The notes under the pieces were generated by a model. That model ran no database searches and was not told the DNA's origin. It worked only from the letters and a program-made list of their open reading frames with translations. Shown one piece after another: positions 33,080 through 44,494 of a stretch of 64,000 nt of DNA. Position 1 is the stretch's first letter. Each line of letters opens with the position of its first letter. A program made the translations under genes and the position numbers. Source of the stretch: Cordylochernes scorpioides (taxonomy: Eukaryota; Arthropoda; Arachnida; Pseudoscorpiones; Chernetidae); assembly GCA_030710605.1 (NCBI GenBank), contig CP092874.1:38291063-38355062 (forward strand), given 5' to 3'.

Positions 33080-33884
33080 TGTTCAAATCTAAAAGCTTGA
33101 GGGATGGGTTTCTTTCGCAAATAAATTTATTACGAGCTTTCGGGCAACGCCCTTCTACAGGAAAATTAAAAATAAAGAAAATTAAATTATATTACATTGA
33201 GATTAAGCGAGGCAAATGTATAACAAACTATATAAAATAAATATCAGAAACAAACACACGTGAGACTACTCGTGCGTCAGATACTTATGAATAAATCAAT
33301 AAACTGAAATATTTTGATATTTGTGTATATATATAGCGAATTTGAATGTCTAAATATGAACTGATATAGAATCGGACTAAGAATATGGCATATTTTGGAA
33401 ATATAGGACAGAATAATAATAACGAAGGGGGTCAGGAGGAGCTGAGGACTTAGTATGAGGGTGACGGAGGGATGAAAGAAGGTTCGGGGAGTTTTTATAT
33501 ATGGTACGGATGCCATATGATTTAAGTTTTCTGGCTATATCAACTGAGGAGGGGGAGTAAGGGAGAAAACACAATGATCTGTAAGTCATGGAAGGATTGG
33601 AAGTTGTAGGTGTATACGTATATTTATTAATGAACGAGAGCGGAAAAGAAGCTGCGGAGAGCTGGGTTATGATACGATTTCTTTCTATTATTTTAAAGAT
33701 GGCTATGGAACAATGGGTGAATATTCTTTTTGTAAGAGTTCTAACAATTATGATTTTATGGGAGGTAGGACAGTGAGAATTGTAGTGAGTGTAGCAGGGG
33801 GGGCATTGTTTTTATGATAAACTGTAGTGTGAAATGAGGATGAGGTGCGAATAATTAAAATATCTAGGAATGGGATAACATGGT
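33080..33884 (-). mobile_element. Inverted 3' fragment of a Penelope element
   Basis: 33424-33884 is the reverse complement of 34637-35092, the region between RT and GIY-YIG of the Penelope copy that follows. It is joined head-to-head to that copy at about 33880. The outer side ends in the Penelope tail (GAGCTTTCGGGCAACGCCCT at 33134-33153, minus orientation). The GIY-YIG part is missing from this arm. Inverted, partially duplicated copies are typical Penelope insertion products. Confidence 0.8.
33134..33161 (-). other. Penelope-type hammerhead-like tail motif
   Basis: The minus strand reads CTGTAGAAGGGCGTTGCCC then GAAAGCTC: box 1 (with the A6-to-U change), a 5-bp stem and the GAAA box. It has the same form as 12815-12843 and 41789-41818. 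Confidence 0.5.
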
Positions 33885-35600
33885 TAGTTTCAGTTTGGAC
33901 CAAATCAGCCTCTCTGTTGTCAAGGATTTCAGAACCTCACTTCTCCGACTCAAGAAATCTAAAAACATCTCACATGAAGAATATACCTCGTTTACCTCTA
34001 ACCTACATAGTTCAGCCTATATATACGGCCTTCCTAAAATACATAAACCAGAAGTACCTCTCCGTCCCATCATAGCCTATCACTTATCGCTCGCTTACCC
34101 TCTGGCTAAATATCTTTCCAGCTTCCTCTCCCCTTTATTAACCAATTACAATAATACCCTTTCTATTAACAGCACCCCTCACTTTATTAATGAATTAACA
34201 GCTATTAAACCTGATCCCGCCTTTACTATGTGTTCCTTCGACGTCACCTCCCTCTACCTTTGTCTTCCTCATGAACTCATCACAGATAGCTTGACTCATT
34301 TCCTTCAATCGCAAAATGTCGATACCCACACTTCTTCAACCATAGTCCAACTTACCAAAATATGCTTAAGCATGAACACATTCACATTCCTACAGCATCA
34401 TTATAGACAGTTAAGGGGCTCCCCAATGGGCAGCCCTCTATCTACCATTATTGCCGAAATAGTCATGACCAGAATAGATAATTGGATCACCCATACCCTC
34501 TCTACAGAAATTCAGTTCTGGCGAAGATACATTGATGATATCTTCTGTATATGCAAAAAAGGTCAGGAGAGCTTCATACTATTAACCCTTAATAATTAAA
34601 ATCAGGATATTTCCTTTACTCTAGAAACTGCACCTAACCATGTTATCCCATTCCTAGATATTTTAATTATTCGCACCCCATCCTCATTTCACACTACAGT
34701 TTATCATAAAAAACAATGCCCCCCCTGCTACACTCACTACAATTCTCACTGTCCTACCTCCCATAAAATCATAATTGTTAGAACTCTTACAAAAAGAATA
34801 TTCACCCATTGTTCCATAGCCATCTTTAAAATAATAGAAAGAAATCGTATCATAACCCAGCTCTCCGCAGCTTCTTTTCCGCTCTCGTTCATTAATAAAT
34901 ATACTTATACACCTACAACTTCCAATCCTTCCATGACTTACAGATCATTGTGTTTTCTCCCTTACTCTCCCTCCTCAGTTGATATAGCCAGAAAACTTAA
35001 ATCATATGGCATCCGTACTATATATAAAAACTCCCCGAACCTTCTTTCATCCCTCCGTCACCCTCATACTAAGTCCTCCTGACCCCTTCGTTCTGTGGGC
35101 ACAGTCTACTCCGTCTCATGTGAACAGTGCCCTGCCACTTACGTTGGTGAGACGGGTAGATCTGTGTCCATCAGGATGACTGAACATTCCCGTAATATTT
35201 CCAGGCAAGATACCAGGTCCCTCATTTATCAACATATGCAGAGCACAGGCCACACTTTCAACATCAAAAGCCCACCATACATTACAGGCACACACATATC
35301 TTACACCAAAGACTTATTCTAGAATCCATAGTATCCCACAAACTGAACAGCATCACTAGAAAAATAGAACTTCCAGAAGCTTATCATCCTCTCCTGTCCT
35401 TTATTTGAACTTCCCTCTTGTTTTTAACTGTAAAATTGACCTCCCCGACGCATATCAAGCTCTCCTGGCCTTTATGTAAAAAAAAAATGTTTTCTTTTTT
35501 ATATACTTAATACTTCATTTCAGTCATATATTATGCTTCATTAATATTTCTTTCCTTCAGCGGGCTTTTGCCCGAAAGCTTGCTATAATGAATCAATAAA
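33880..35600 (+). pseudogene. Penelope-like retroelement: RT plus GIY-YIG endonuclease
   Basis: Coding runs in one frame from 33880 to 35322, interrupted by TAA at 34597-34599 and TGA at 35080-35082. RT motifs are YGLPKIHKPEVPLRPII, CSFDVTSLY, RGSPMGSPLS and FWRRYIDDIFCI (the IDD catalytic box). A GIY-YIG endonuclease follows at about 35095-35200 (GTVYSVSCEQCP, YVGETGRS.S.R..EH). RT followed by C-terminal GIY-YIG is unique to Penelope elements of the EN+ type. The N-terminal part of the reading frame is absent, replaced by the inverted fragment. The 3' end carries the tail motif CGGGCTTTTGCCCGAAAGCT near 35561. With only two stops this copy is fairly young but inactive. Confidence 0.9.
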
Positions 35601-35711
35601 AGAAACTCGTCTTCCTTCGCCATGTTTTTTATCGTCTAAATTCAATCCAGGAAGAATTCTTTATCTACACTATAATTATGTTACATATGAAAATATAATA
35701 TATATAGAAAT

Positions 35712-35779
35712 ATTAAAATCAAAAGAGGCATATCCTGACAACGTTCACATGAACTTTTTATGCCTCTTTTGATTTTAAA
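35712..35779. mobile_element. 68-bp hairpin MITE
   Basis: TTAAAATCAAAAGAGGCATA at the left pairs with its inverse at the right around a loop of about 28 bases. No coding. Confidence 0.65.
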
Positions 35780-35850
35780 ACCAACACCTAACCTTTTTTC
35801 TTATTTTTAGAATTATTTTGCCAATATTGAAATATGTTACTACATATATA

Positions 35851-37154
35851 CAGGGTGTATCAGGTAAATTGGGACTAACTTTGACAGTCCATAAAACAAA
35901 AACTACTTGATATTAAAAACTTGTTTTTTTTTTCATTACGTAGCCATATTCATGTAAAATGCAACAGTACATGTGTGCGCAGTGTAGTGATGAAGAGTAA
36001 CCGAGAATTTGAAAATCGAGCTGCCATCATCGTTGCTCTGCGCGCCGGAAGGAGCCCCAAAGAGATAGTGGATTTTCTTAAGTTGCCCAAAACCACTATT
36101 TATCGTGTCAAGAAGCAGTTTGATGAGGCCGACAGTAACAAAGAGGGGATAGCTACAAGGAAAAAGCACTCGCGTCGATCGGACAGGGTAAGAGGCGAAG
36201 AATTTGTCAAAAATGTCAAGGAGAAGATTGATGGAAACCCTGGGAAGAGCATGAGGGCCATAGCCAAGGAAATGGACGTTGGCTCTATGACAATTGTCAG
36301 AACTATCCATGAGGACCTTGGTCTCAAGTCTTATGCCCTTCGGAAAGGTCAGTTGCTGACTGAGAATATGAAGAATAACAGAAAAGGAAAGGCTGCTGCC
36401 CTCCTCAACAACCTGAAACACGACTCTTTTGGCATGCTAAGGTTCTTCTCTGACGAAAAGAACTTTGACGTGGACCAAAAGGTAAATCCCAGGAATGATC
36501 GCTGGATCTGTAAAGACCCCTCAGAGATACCTGTCGTGATGCACACGAAATTTCCTGCCTCCGTAATGGTCCTTGGCGTTATCAGCAGTGAAGGTGATGT
36601 CATGCCTCCCCATTTCTTTGAGAAGGGCCTTAGGATGAACGCTGACACCTACATCAATGTTCTGGAGACCGTTGTGAAGCCTTGGATGGACATGGTGGCC
36701 GCAGGAAGGAAGTATGTCTTCCAACAGGACTCAGCTCCAGCCCATAAGGCAAAAAAGACACAATCGTGGCTGACACTTAACGTCCCTAGTCACTGGGGTC
36801 CTGATATTTGGCCCCCTAATTCTCCAGATTGCAATCCCCTCGACTACTATGTATGGGGAGTTGTTGAGAGAGATGTCAACAAAGCTCCTCATACCACCAT
36901 CCAGTCTGTCAAGAAAGCAGTTCACACGGTGATGACCCAAATGGACAAGGTCATCGTCGCCAAGGCCTGTGCTTCATTCCGCACTCGCGTCGAGACTGTT
37001 GTAGCTAATAATGGAAACTACATTGAATAAATAAAAACTATATCCTTTTATCTACTACTGTGTCAAATTTCATTCGGATATTTCAATTTTTACTTGCAAA
37101 AAATATCAGTTAAAATACCATTGTTGAAATTCCCAATTTACCTGGTACACCCTG
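35851..37154 (+). mobile_element. Complete maT (DD37D) transposon
   Basis: 1304 bp. The left end CAGGGTGTATCAGGTAAATT and the right end form 23-bp inverted repeats with one mismatch, and TA lies outside both (35849-35850, 37155-37156). It contains one intact transposase gene. Two dead relatives lie at 2424-3709 and 3809-5103. It is the only element in the window with all parts needed for autonomous movement. Confidence 0.95.
35990..37030 (+). CDS. maT-family transposase, intact (DD37D)
   Basis: 346 residues from the ATG at 35990, about 140 bp inside the left terminal repeat; the open frame extends 23 codons further up, but that part lies toward the repeat and lacks conservation. Residues 8-45 form the first helix-turn-helix (AAIIVALRAGRSPKEIVDFLKLPKTTIYRVKK is one predicted unit), and a second covers about 85-112. 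Catalytic residues are D155 (FFSDEKNFD), D247 (QQDSAPAH) and D285 (SPDCNPLDYYVW). The 37-residue gap between D247 and D285 defines the maT group of Tc1/mariner. It cuts and pastes the element at TA sites in the nucleus. No stop, frameshift or lost catalytic residue is visible. Confidence 0.95.
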   Translation: MKSNREFENRAAIIVALRAGRSPKEIVDFLKLPKTTIYRVKKQFDEADSNKEGIATRKKHSRRSDRVRGEEFVKNVKEKIDGNPGKSMRAIAKEMDVGSMTIVRTIHEDLGLKSYALRKGQLLTENMKNNRKGKAAALLNNLKHDSFGMLRFFSDEKNFDVDQKVNPRNDRWICKDPSEIPVVMHTKFPASVMVLGVISSEGDVMPPHFFEKGLRMNADTYINVLETVVKPWMDMVAAGRKYVFQQDSAPAHKAKKTQSWLTLNVPSHWGPDIWPPNSPDCNPLDYYVWGVVERDVNKAPHTTIQSVKKAVHTVMTQMDKVIVAKACASFRTRVETVVANNGNYIE

Positions 37155-37156
37155 TA

Positions 37157-37382
37157 TATTTATATTTTATTTTTAACAAACCTAACCTAACCTTTTGTCT
37201 ATTTAAAATTCTGTTAATAAATATTAAAATGTCCTAAAATTACGAAGCTTACTATATATATGTACAAAAATTAAAAATTGCACTTATAAATATATAAAAT
37301 ATTTTTTATTTTAATAAAAATTTCTATAATATATATATGCGAAATCAAATATAATCTCATATTAAAATTTAAAATATTTTTC

Positions 37383-37413
<31 letters not shown>

Positions 37414-39645
37414 GTTATATAAAAAATATATTAAATTCAAAATGTTTTTAAATAAAATCAAAGAGAAATATATAATTAAAAACAACAAAATATGATATAA
37501 ATAATATAACATTTTCTATATACTATACATATTAAATTTCTAACCGATTTAATTTTTAAACGCTGTTGAATAAAAAAAAAGGGCGGGAAAAATTAAAATT
37601 CTCGGCTGCTATCCTTTGAAAATGAATTGCTCAGATGAATAATTTATAAAAAAAAAGATAAAAAGAAATTATGAGGGGGAAATATATCTTCAATTTTATT
37701 TTAATAAGAAGGAAGAAAAAAAATTACCTAACTTTATCGAAACTTAATCAAATTATAAGAATTAGGCTAAAAAATAATCTAATCTTGCCTATTAATCCCT
37801 TAAAATAATTGGCCTAGAAACCAAAGAGGATTTGGTATGTGGTAAACTTCTCAAATTTGATTTCGATGCTTTCTCATTAACCATGCTCCATTAATTTTTA
37901 ATTAATTGGATAAATTAGGCTTAGAGAAGGTTCTGTGATCATTTAGGAATATAAAAAAAAATCCTTTTAATACAAAAAATGATTTTTTAGCTTTTTATTC
38001 TTCATATTTATATACACTCTTATTAATTAAGTTTTTTTTAATAGAATATATATTCAAACAGAGTATTTATATAAAATAGAAACTTAGATAGTATTTTAAA
38101 AAAATGGGGAGATCTAAATATTTAAATATTTTTATATTTTAATATTGAACTTTATCTTAGTAATTTCACAGAAGAATAAATTTCATTTAGACTATAGTTT
38201 AATATTTTTAGAATTTCCTTTCAAATATATATAAATAATCTTTATATTCTGCCCATTTTAGATATAAAACGAGCAATGATTCAACTATTATTTAAAAAGT
38301 TCTAAATGTTAATATATTAATTAAAGTTAAAATATTTTCATTTTTTAAATAAGGTTTATTGTCCTTTGACGTTTTGGCGACCCACTGTCGCCTTTAAAAA
38401 AAAGGTAGAAAGTATGTTAGTGAGGTTTTGTCGGCAACAGTATTGTCAAATAAGGTTTCCACCCTTTTTTTGAAGAACGACAGTATATAAACGTTTCTAC
38501 AAGTTCTTGTAAAAAGGCTGATGAGTCTTCCACTTGTATTAATAAAATCCAATCTATAATTATAGTATTCTCTAAATATATCAATAAAATACTAAAAAGG
38601 AATCAATATAAATACTAGTAGAGAAATCAAAGATAATAATAATAAAAAGACGATAGGGTTGGATGACACCTAAGAGAGATGTCAGCGGCGCGACACTGGC
38701 AAGGTCCAAGAGAATATAGTGAGAGAAATCGGCCCTCCAGTGGCTGATCGTAAAACACCCTAATAACTTATGGAAGATCTGTAGGGTGTCGATTTATTAA
38801 GTCCTGTGATGACCCAGAAAAGTATTTCAAAGTTAGTTTTATTAGTATTACGCATTATAGTTACATTATAATAAATATAAAGAAAGACAAAGGACAACAC
38901 CCTAGAAGGTCCGATAGGTTCTGATTGGCTGCCGCCGGTATGCCACGCCACGCAGCGGTGGCCATCAGTACTATTTCCTGGCCCCGCTTGCGTGTTTACC
39001 GACGTCGTGGTCTGTCATCCCAGAGGGCTGGAAGGAAGTTTCTCGGCTCCTACAGATCCCCGGAAAGAAATATCTATATTTTCAGAATTTCGTCGAACTG
39101 GACCTCGCCCTGCCTGGGTTGTGGCTGACTCCTTTTAACTTTATTGTCTTATAAGATTACATGATTGCCAAGCTGGGGTGTTGAATTTTATCTATATTTT
39201 AGGGCTGTTGCACTATTTATAAAATAGTATATGACAATCTCTAGTTTATATCCCATTTACACTTTATGAAATTTATTTGAATAATCAGAGAATTTTATAT
39301 TATCGAAATTGTAGCTGTGAAAAGACCCAGGGAACACTATCAATATACCTAATAAATTTCTCAATATCTGATTATTTTAATAGTTTCCATTTAAATATCT
39401 CTCTCCCATTGGCTACTACTTACTATTTATCAACGATATCTGTTAACGCCGGCAACGACTAATAGTAAGATACCTTTCTCGCTGCTGATTAGATGACCAG
39501 ACACATGCGCGAGATAGCCAACCGAGTAACCGTAAAATAACTTATTATCAAGCCAATAGTAGCGTCAAACAGAGTTTGCTTGCCAAATTGGAAAGTCAAA
39601 TTAAATATGGTATTCAAAATTATTTGGAAATTTTACCGTGAGGAA
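37157..39645. other. AT-rich non-coding stretch
   Basis: No gene. A (TG)n microsatellite lies at 37384-37412. 38360-38480 holds a GC-richer piece with GCGACCCACTGTCGCC. 38880-39130 is GC-rich with CTGATTGGCTGCCGCCGG, also present in the Helitron near 47370, and may be a fragment of an LTR or Helitron. No paired ends were found. Confidence 0.5.
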
Positions 39646-39649
39646 ATTG

Positions 39650-39784
39650 ATCTATAAAAGCATAGAGCGTTTCTCCCGTCAAACCTAAACGCAATCTATT
39701 GACTGTCGCCACAAACAAGCGGCCTCGGGTCTAGTTTTTGACGTTTTTTTTTTAACGAGAGAGGCGCCCTATGCTTCTATAGAT
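39650..39784. mobile_element. Small foldback element
   Basis: ATCTATAAAAGCATAGAGCG...TTCTCCCGTCAAAC at the left pairs with GACGTTTTTTTTTTAACGAG...CGCCCTATGCTTCTATAGAT at the right. Half of it recurs near 51510-51560 (GTTTCTCCCGTCAAA), so it belongs to a dispersed family. Confidence 0.55.
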
Positions 39785-40337
39785 TCAAAAGTAAAAAGTT
39801 TCTAAACGATTATTTATAAATAAACAATTCCCTACTGCTCTTATCGCAGTTTCGCCAGTTTAACCTACCACACCGCTCTATTATTGTATTAAGCTGTTTT
39901 GCTTTTATATATTGGACACTTTGGAGAATTTATTGGCGGATGTTTTTAAGGAACTATGGAAATAGGTTTGAAGACTTAGATGAATATAATTTCAAATATT
40001 GCATCAATTAAACATAGCTCTTCGTCCCAATAATTCACAGACGATAAGTTTGTTTGCCATCAAATAATTAGAATATAAATTCGCGGAGCCTTCTCTATTC
40101 AGAATTTATTAATTAATTATGAAAGATGGGGAAGGTATATTTGTCTTCAAGATATTTGCATGTATATAAATATATTTATCGTAAAAATTAATTTTGAACA
40201 AACTATATGGATAATAAACAAGGGGCGTTTCTCCTCATCAAAACCTCTGGGTTTCCCCCCTTTGTCGTCCCTGAGTCCCCAGTGATGATTAACAGATATT
40301 TGAACTCACTGGCTGGAAGCTACTTGTCAGCAATATT

Positions 40338-40579
40338 ACAAAGTAAGTATATCCTGACCACTAACATGAGAATTATTCAGATGGCAGAACGCCATCTAGT
40401 GGAACAAAAATCAACTAAACGTTGATTTAACTTGTTCCTTAATATTTAACCTATTTCTTGTTTGATCAAGAAAAATGGGTTGGCCAAATATCAAGAAACA
40501 GGTTAAATAAACGTTTAGCAGATGACGCTCTGCCATCTAAATAACTCTAATGTTAGTGATCAGGATATGCTTACTTTGT
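40338..40579. mobile_element. Palindromic MITE carrying a CTCF-like motif
   Basis: ACAAAGTAAGTATATCCTGA at the left and its inverse at the right (TATGCTTACTTTGT) bound 242 bp, and the similarity continues inward for about 65 bp (CACTAACATGAGAATTATT, AGATGGCAGA). On the minus strand at 40389-40402 it contains CCACTAGATGGCGT. A half copy lies at 52130-52262. Confidence 0.75.
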
Positions 40580-41025
40580 TTTTGATATCAACACCTGACC
40601 TTTTTTTTCTATATTTTTCACATATGTAGAAATATATAACTTGAAACTATATTTTAGATTGAAATTATATTTTATAACTAAAAGAACTAGAACAACAAAT
40701 ACCATATCAAAACAACTATGCCTAATGAAAATTAGAGGTTTAACATAACCAAGCATTATAGAAGCTGGTGGCACTACGCTCGGTTATTAAAACTAGTTTA
40801 ACAAGTCCACTCTCTCTCTCGTTTTAATTACATGATAGAAGAATTCATAACGGAGTAAATGGGCCCATAAAAAGTAATAAAAATAACTTAATACATGTTA
40901 TATCATTAAACATAGAAATGGTTAGAAGAAATCCATATTTAGAGTTTCTCTAAATACCCGAGTCATCCATAATGAATTTATAATTAAGAGGATATATATT
41001 AAATCAAAATATATACTTCAAAATA
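40580..41025. other. Non-coding stretch, nothing recognised
   Basis: AT-rich. A (CT)n tract lies near 40810-40820. No gene. Confidence 0.5.
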
Positions 41026-41235
41026 CATTCATGGACAAAACTTAAAGAAGTTGTAACTTCTAGCATATTTTTCGGGATTCAGATAATAACTCTGAAAGAT
41101 ATTACAGTGAGATTTATTGAAGTAACACGAGATAACCAAGTGTAAACAAAATTGACTCTTCCTCTTTCAAAAAAATTAATTGGTAGTGTTTATGCTTAAA
41201 ATATGAAACCTCCTTAAGTTTTGTCCCCATGAGTG
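41026..41235. mobile_element. Tc1/mariner-type MITE
   Basis: CATTCATGGACAAAACTTAA at the left and TTAAGTTTTGTCCCCATGAG at the right are inverse ends. The body (GATTCAGATAATAACTCTGA, AAAGATATTACAGTGA) matches 20992-21276 and 42547-42758. Confidence 0.78.
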
Positions 41236-41520
41236 CAAAGATAGTCGTACATACATTGTTATAATATTCAACATTTTAATATCACTTATAAATGACTGCG
41301 GCGTATAATTATAAAGCTATACAACCAGTTTAACCGCATAAGTTTCTTTTTATTTATGAAAAATCATTTCAATTTCAAAGAAAAATAATCCAATATTTCT
41401 ATCTTTTTGGATGACGTATGAAAAGGTTGAATACATGAAGAGTGATGGTCTATATATGAATGGATGACGTATGGAGGGTGAAAAAATATGAAGAGTAATG
41501 GCGAACGGAAAAATAAAAGT

Positions 41521-41594
41521 GTCCAGGAGCGGGAATCGAACCCACAACCTTCTGCTTACCGGGCAGGTGCCATGTCCACTAGGCTATCCTGGAC
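41521..41594 (-). tRNA. tRNA-like cloverleaf, probably pseudogene or SINE head
   Basis: The minus strand gives a full 74-base cloverleaf: acceptor GTCCAGG/CCTGGAC (7 of 7 pairs), D stem GCC/GGC, anticodon stem of four pairs, loop CCGGTAA, and T arm GTGGG-TTCGATT-CCCGC. The A box (TAGCCTAGTGGA) and B box (GGTTCGATTCC) for RNA polymerase III are intact. Against a working tRNA: position 33 is C, not U; the anticodon would be GGU (Thr), which animals do not normally use; and there is a mismatch in the anticodon stem. Outside it, CGAACGG and CCGTTCG extend the pairing beyond the acceptor stem, so it sits inside a larger inverted repeat. Confidence 0.55.
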
Positions 41595-41788
41595 GATATT
41601 TCTCCGTTCGTAACTAATATTTAAACTGACTAATAATACTTATAAATGACTGCGGCGTATAATTATGCGGTTAAAATAATGGTTGTATAGCTTTATTTTA
41701 ATATCAATTGATTTAATTCTCCTAGATATTAATGAAAAAATGCTACAAGTGTCTGGATATGAGTACATATATGTTTCTATGTACTCCC

Positions 41789-41880
41789 CTGTAGAAGGAC
41801 GGAGATGCCCGAAAGCTCGAGATTGCGTTTATTAAAGATAAAGAAACTCCTCTCCAGAAACCTGTAGCATTTGTTTAATA
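41789..41880 (+). mobile_element. Penelope 3' tail fragment
   Basis: CTGTAGAAGGACGGAGATGC, CCGAAAGCTCG, then a short AT-rich tail with AAAGATAAAGAAACTC, similar to 33080-33161 (reversed) and 35561-35620. No coding sequence is attached, so it is a severely 5'-truncated copy. Confidence 0.55.
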
Positions 41881-42424
41881 TTGAACATTTAATCATAAAT
41901 TTATTTATTTTGATTCTAAGAATTGTTCTGTTCGATTATATATGGTATTGAGAGAAATGGATCCTGCAGATTCTTTGTGAATTTTGTGGAGAACTGGTTT
42001 TGTTACCATTTTGGAGGTATGATATGATAAGGTCGGGATTTATGAGCAGTCCTGGAACCGTTGGTGTTGCAGCAGAGTAAGTAAGGTCAGTGAAGGACAG
42101 AACAATCTCAGAAAGGAACACAGAACTCCAGAGAGTGTATAGTGGTGTCTTGTCCATGGAGCAGATCGGTCTGTGCACCCTGATCACCCTGAATCCTGAA
42201 TGATCTGACTCCAGGGAGTGTATGCTACGAGCTATAGTACACATGGCTGTCCCTTGGTAGCCATAACACTGGGATAAGAATTTCCAAGGCAGGAATAGGG
42301 AGAGAATATACGCTTTTTAAACGGAGAACATTAATAGCTTTGTAAACTAGTTAATTGCTATCGTAGTATGTTATGAAATCGAAGCCATTACTATAAGTAG
42401 AGAGTCTTCGATGTTTCCGGTAGT
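41881..42424. other. Non-coding stretch of unknown origin
   Basis: 41930-42290 is less AT-rich and contains a 102-codon minus frame without recognisable domain. It may be transposon-derived. No supported gene. Confidence 0.4.
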
Positions 42425-42758
42425 TAATTTTTTAAGGAGACAGAGGCAATTTTATTCACACTTGGTTATCTCGTGGTCTTCAATAAATGTCACTGCAATA
42501 TCTTTCAGAGTTATTTTTTGAATCCAGATATACATGTTGAAAGGTACACTCATGGACAAACCTTAAGGAAGTTGTACCTTTTAGCATCTATATCGATTCA
42601 GATAATAACTCTGAAAGATATTACAGTGACCTTTATTGAAGACACACGAGATAAACAAGTGTGAAAAACTTGCCTCTGTCTCCTTAAAAAAAAAATATAT
42701 ATAGACGAACGGCGACTTCAAATAATTTCTACTTTCTTAAGTTTTGTCTCCATTAGTG
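42425..42758. mobile_element. Two MITE copies head-to-head
   Basis: 42547-42758 is a complete MITE of the CACTCATGGACAAA family (right end CATTAGTG, then TA). The preceding 42425-42546 is an inverted partial copy (CACTTGGTTATCTCGTG, CACTGCAATATCTTTCAGAG). Together they make a hairpin of more than 100 bp per arm. Confidence 0.75.
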
Positions 42759-44009
42759 TATAACAATTTTCAAAACAGAAACACAATATTAGTATTATTT
42801 AGAAATAACCTAAAAGCCAATTTCTAAATTTGAGAAAATGTAAACAAGCAAAAGACAGAACATTTTATATATTATACATAAATTACCTAATATAACAAAG
42901 GGAAGTAGCCTTTTAGAAGAGCACGAGAAAGTGGGTCAAATGTGATTAAATTAAATAAAGCAATCATAGAAGGAAGCTGAGCCTCCGTCGATCAATAGGA
43001 GCACGGCCTCAAAATGGCGATCCATCATGAGCCGATGAATATTTCACGTCAGCACGTGACGGCCAAGTCACGCTAGCAGCCTGGCCGGGTTTATGTGGCC
43101 TTTACGGCCAGCTATTGGCGCTAAATGAAGACGTAGGCCAGCTGGAACAATTGAATCTGCCCTGGCAGTAAACCTCGTTTATATCGGTGATAACCCTTAA
43201 GTGGTGGCGGGGCTGGTTCTCTCTGGGACATACCGTGGGTCGGGGTGGAACATACAGCGCTATTAGTGTTGGATACACGGGGTTGTTGATTTTGGAATAA
43301 GCCATGGTAATCTTGGAATAACAGAGTTATTGGTTGAGAAAAAGGGGCATTTCCTAATCGTGCAATTAAAATTTGCGGGTGGATTGCGCCATCCATCGGG
43401 ATAAATATCAACTAATCGTTGATGGAAATTCATTTTTCCTCAATTTATCCATCTGATCCAACTACAAATTCACTTTTGTACTATTTTTCACAGAGTTATT
43501 AGTGTTGGAATGTATGTCGCTATTGGTGGTATCATAGATTATTTTGAATAAATAAAGACCCTATCAAACAGGATGTAACAATATATTGAAGTTATAACAA
43601 AAAGTGGAATCTCTCCTGTTAAAAATATATTAAAACAATGCATTTAAAAATAGAGAGGGAAACCTCTTTTGATATATGAATACCATCCTCCTGCAACTTT
43701 ATGTTATATTTGTTATATCGATTCTATTATAGCCACGCTACTAAGTATTATGATGGCTTTAATAACAAGGTAGCATTCACTTCAATTATAAGGCAATAAG
43801 GCGCGCCATCTATACATAAGAAACACAACTATTTAGCGCGAATGTTTCCTTTATAAATAAGACAAACTTTCTTTTGTCCTTACTACGAGAGAAAATAGTG
43901 GAAGGGCTTTTTTTCGCAGTAAGGATAGTTGAAAACTTGTTTTATTCTAAGAGATTGAGATTGAAACTACTTCATTACAATGTTCATATAGGGTTATATA
44001 AGGTTAAAT
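42759..44009. other. Non-coding stretch with a GC-rich patch
   Basis: 42960-43130 is GC- and CpG-rich with CAAAATGGCGATCC (YY1-like) and CACGTGACGGCC; it could be a promoter-like island or old transposon, and no exon can be recognised next to it. A CTCF-like core in reverse lies at 43803-43815. 43952-44010 repeats 2318-2400. Confidence 0.4.
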
Positions 44010-44014
44010 AATAT

Positions 44015-44485
44015 TGTTACGTCGTACCCAGACGCTATTCGTGTACTTTGTCTACTCAGGATGCCACAAAGATACACATGTGGGTTCGAAGGGATTACAG
44101 CTAAAGTTAGCGCTTTATTGTATCACTTAACAGAAGGAATACAACAGTGGGACTTGCCTTCAACCTCCCTGTCAGAAGAATCCTTGGCGCCGTGGACGTC
44201 CTCTTGTGAAGCGTTCCGCTCCACACTATACAGATACAGCCTGGCCCACACCGCCTTGTAGGTCGCTCCAATGTCAGTCTCTCCTGGCACCGCCTTGTAG
44301 GATCATCCACACGCCCGGAGGCAAGTCGCCACGTCTTCTCCTTGCTGCAGATGTAACCAGACTCTGTCCTCCCCCACACAGGAATGCTGTTTATAGCGCC
44401 TGCCACATGGCAGCGGGGGCCGCTAGAGTCCACTCATCTTTTCCCAACTTTACTCCGGTATCTTGGCCTTGTCATCCATGTAACA
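44015..44485. repeat. Solo LTR, 4-bp TSD
   Basis: 471 bp starting TGTTACGTCGTACCC and ending CCATGTAACA (perfect 6-bp inverted tips TGTTAC/GTAACA), flanked by ATAT on both sides (44011-44014, 44486-44489). It is much richer in GC than its surroundings. No internal retrotransposon sequence is present, so it arose by LTR-LTR recombination. Gypsy-type by TSD length. Confidence 0.8.
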
Positions 44486-44494
44486 ATATATATA

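Noticed and set aside
41521..41594. Functional tRNA-Thr gene
   Set aside because: C33, an anticodon not used in animals and a stem mismatch argue against function; kept as a tRNA-like sequence.
42960..43130. CpG-rich promoter of a host gene
   Set aside because: No exon, splice pattern or coding homology could be seen beside it; mentioned only as a GC-rich patch.
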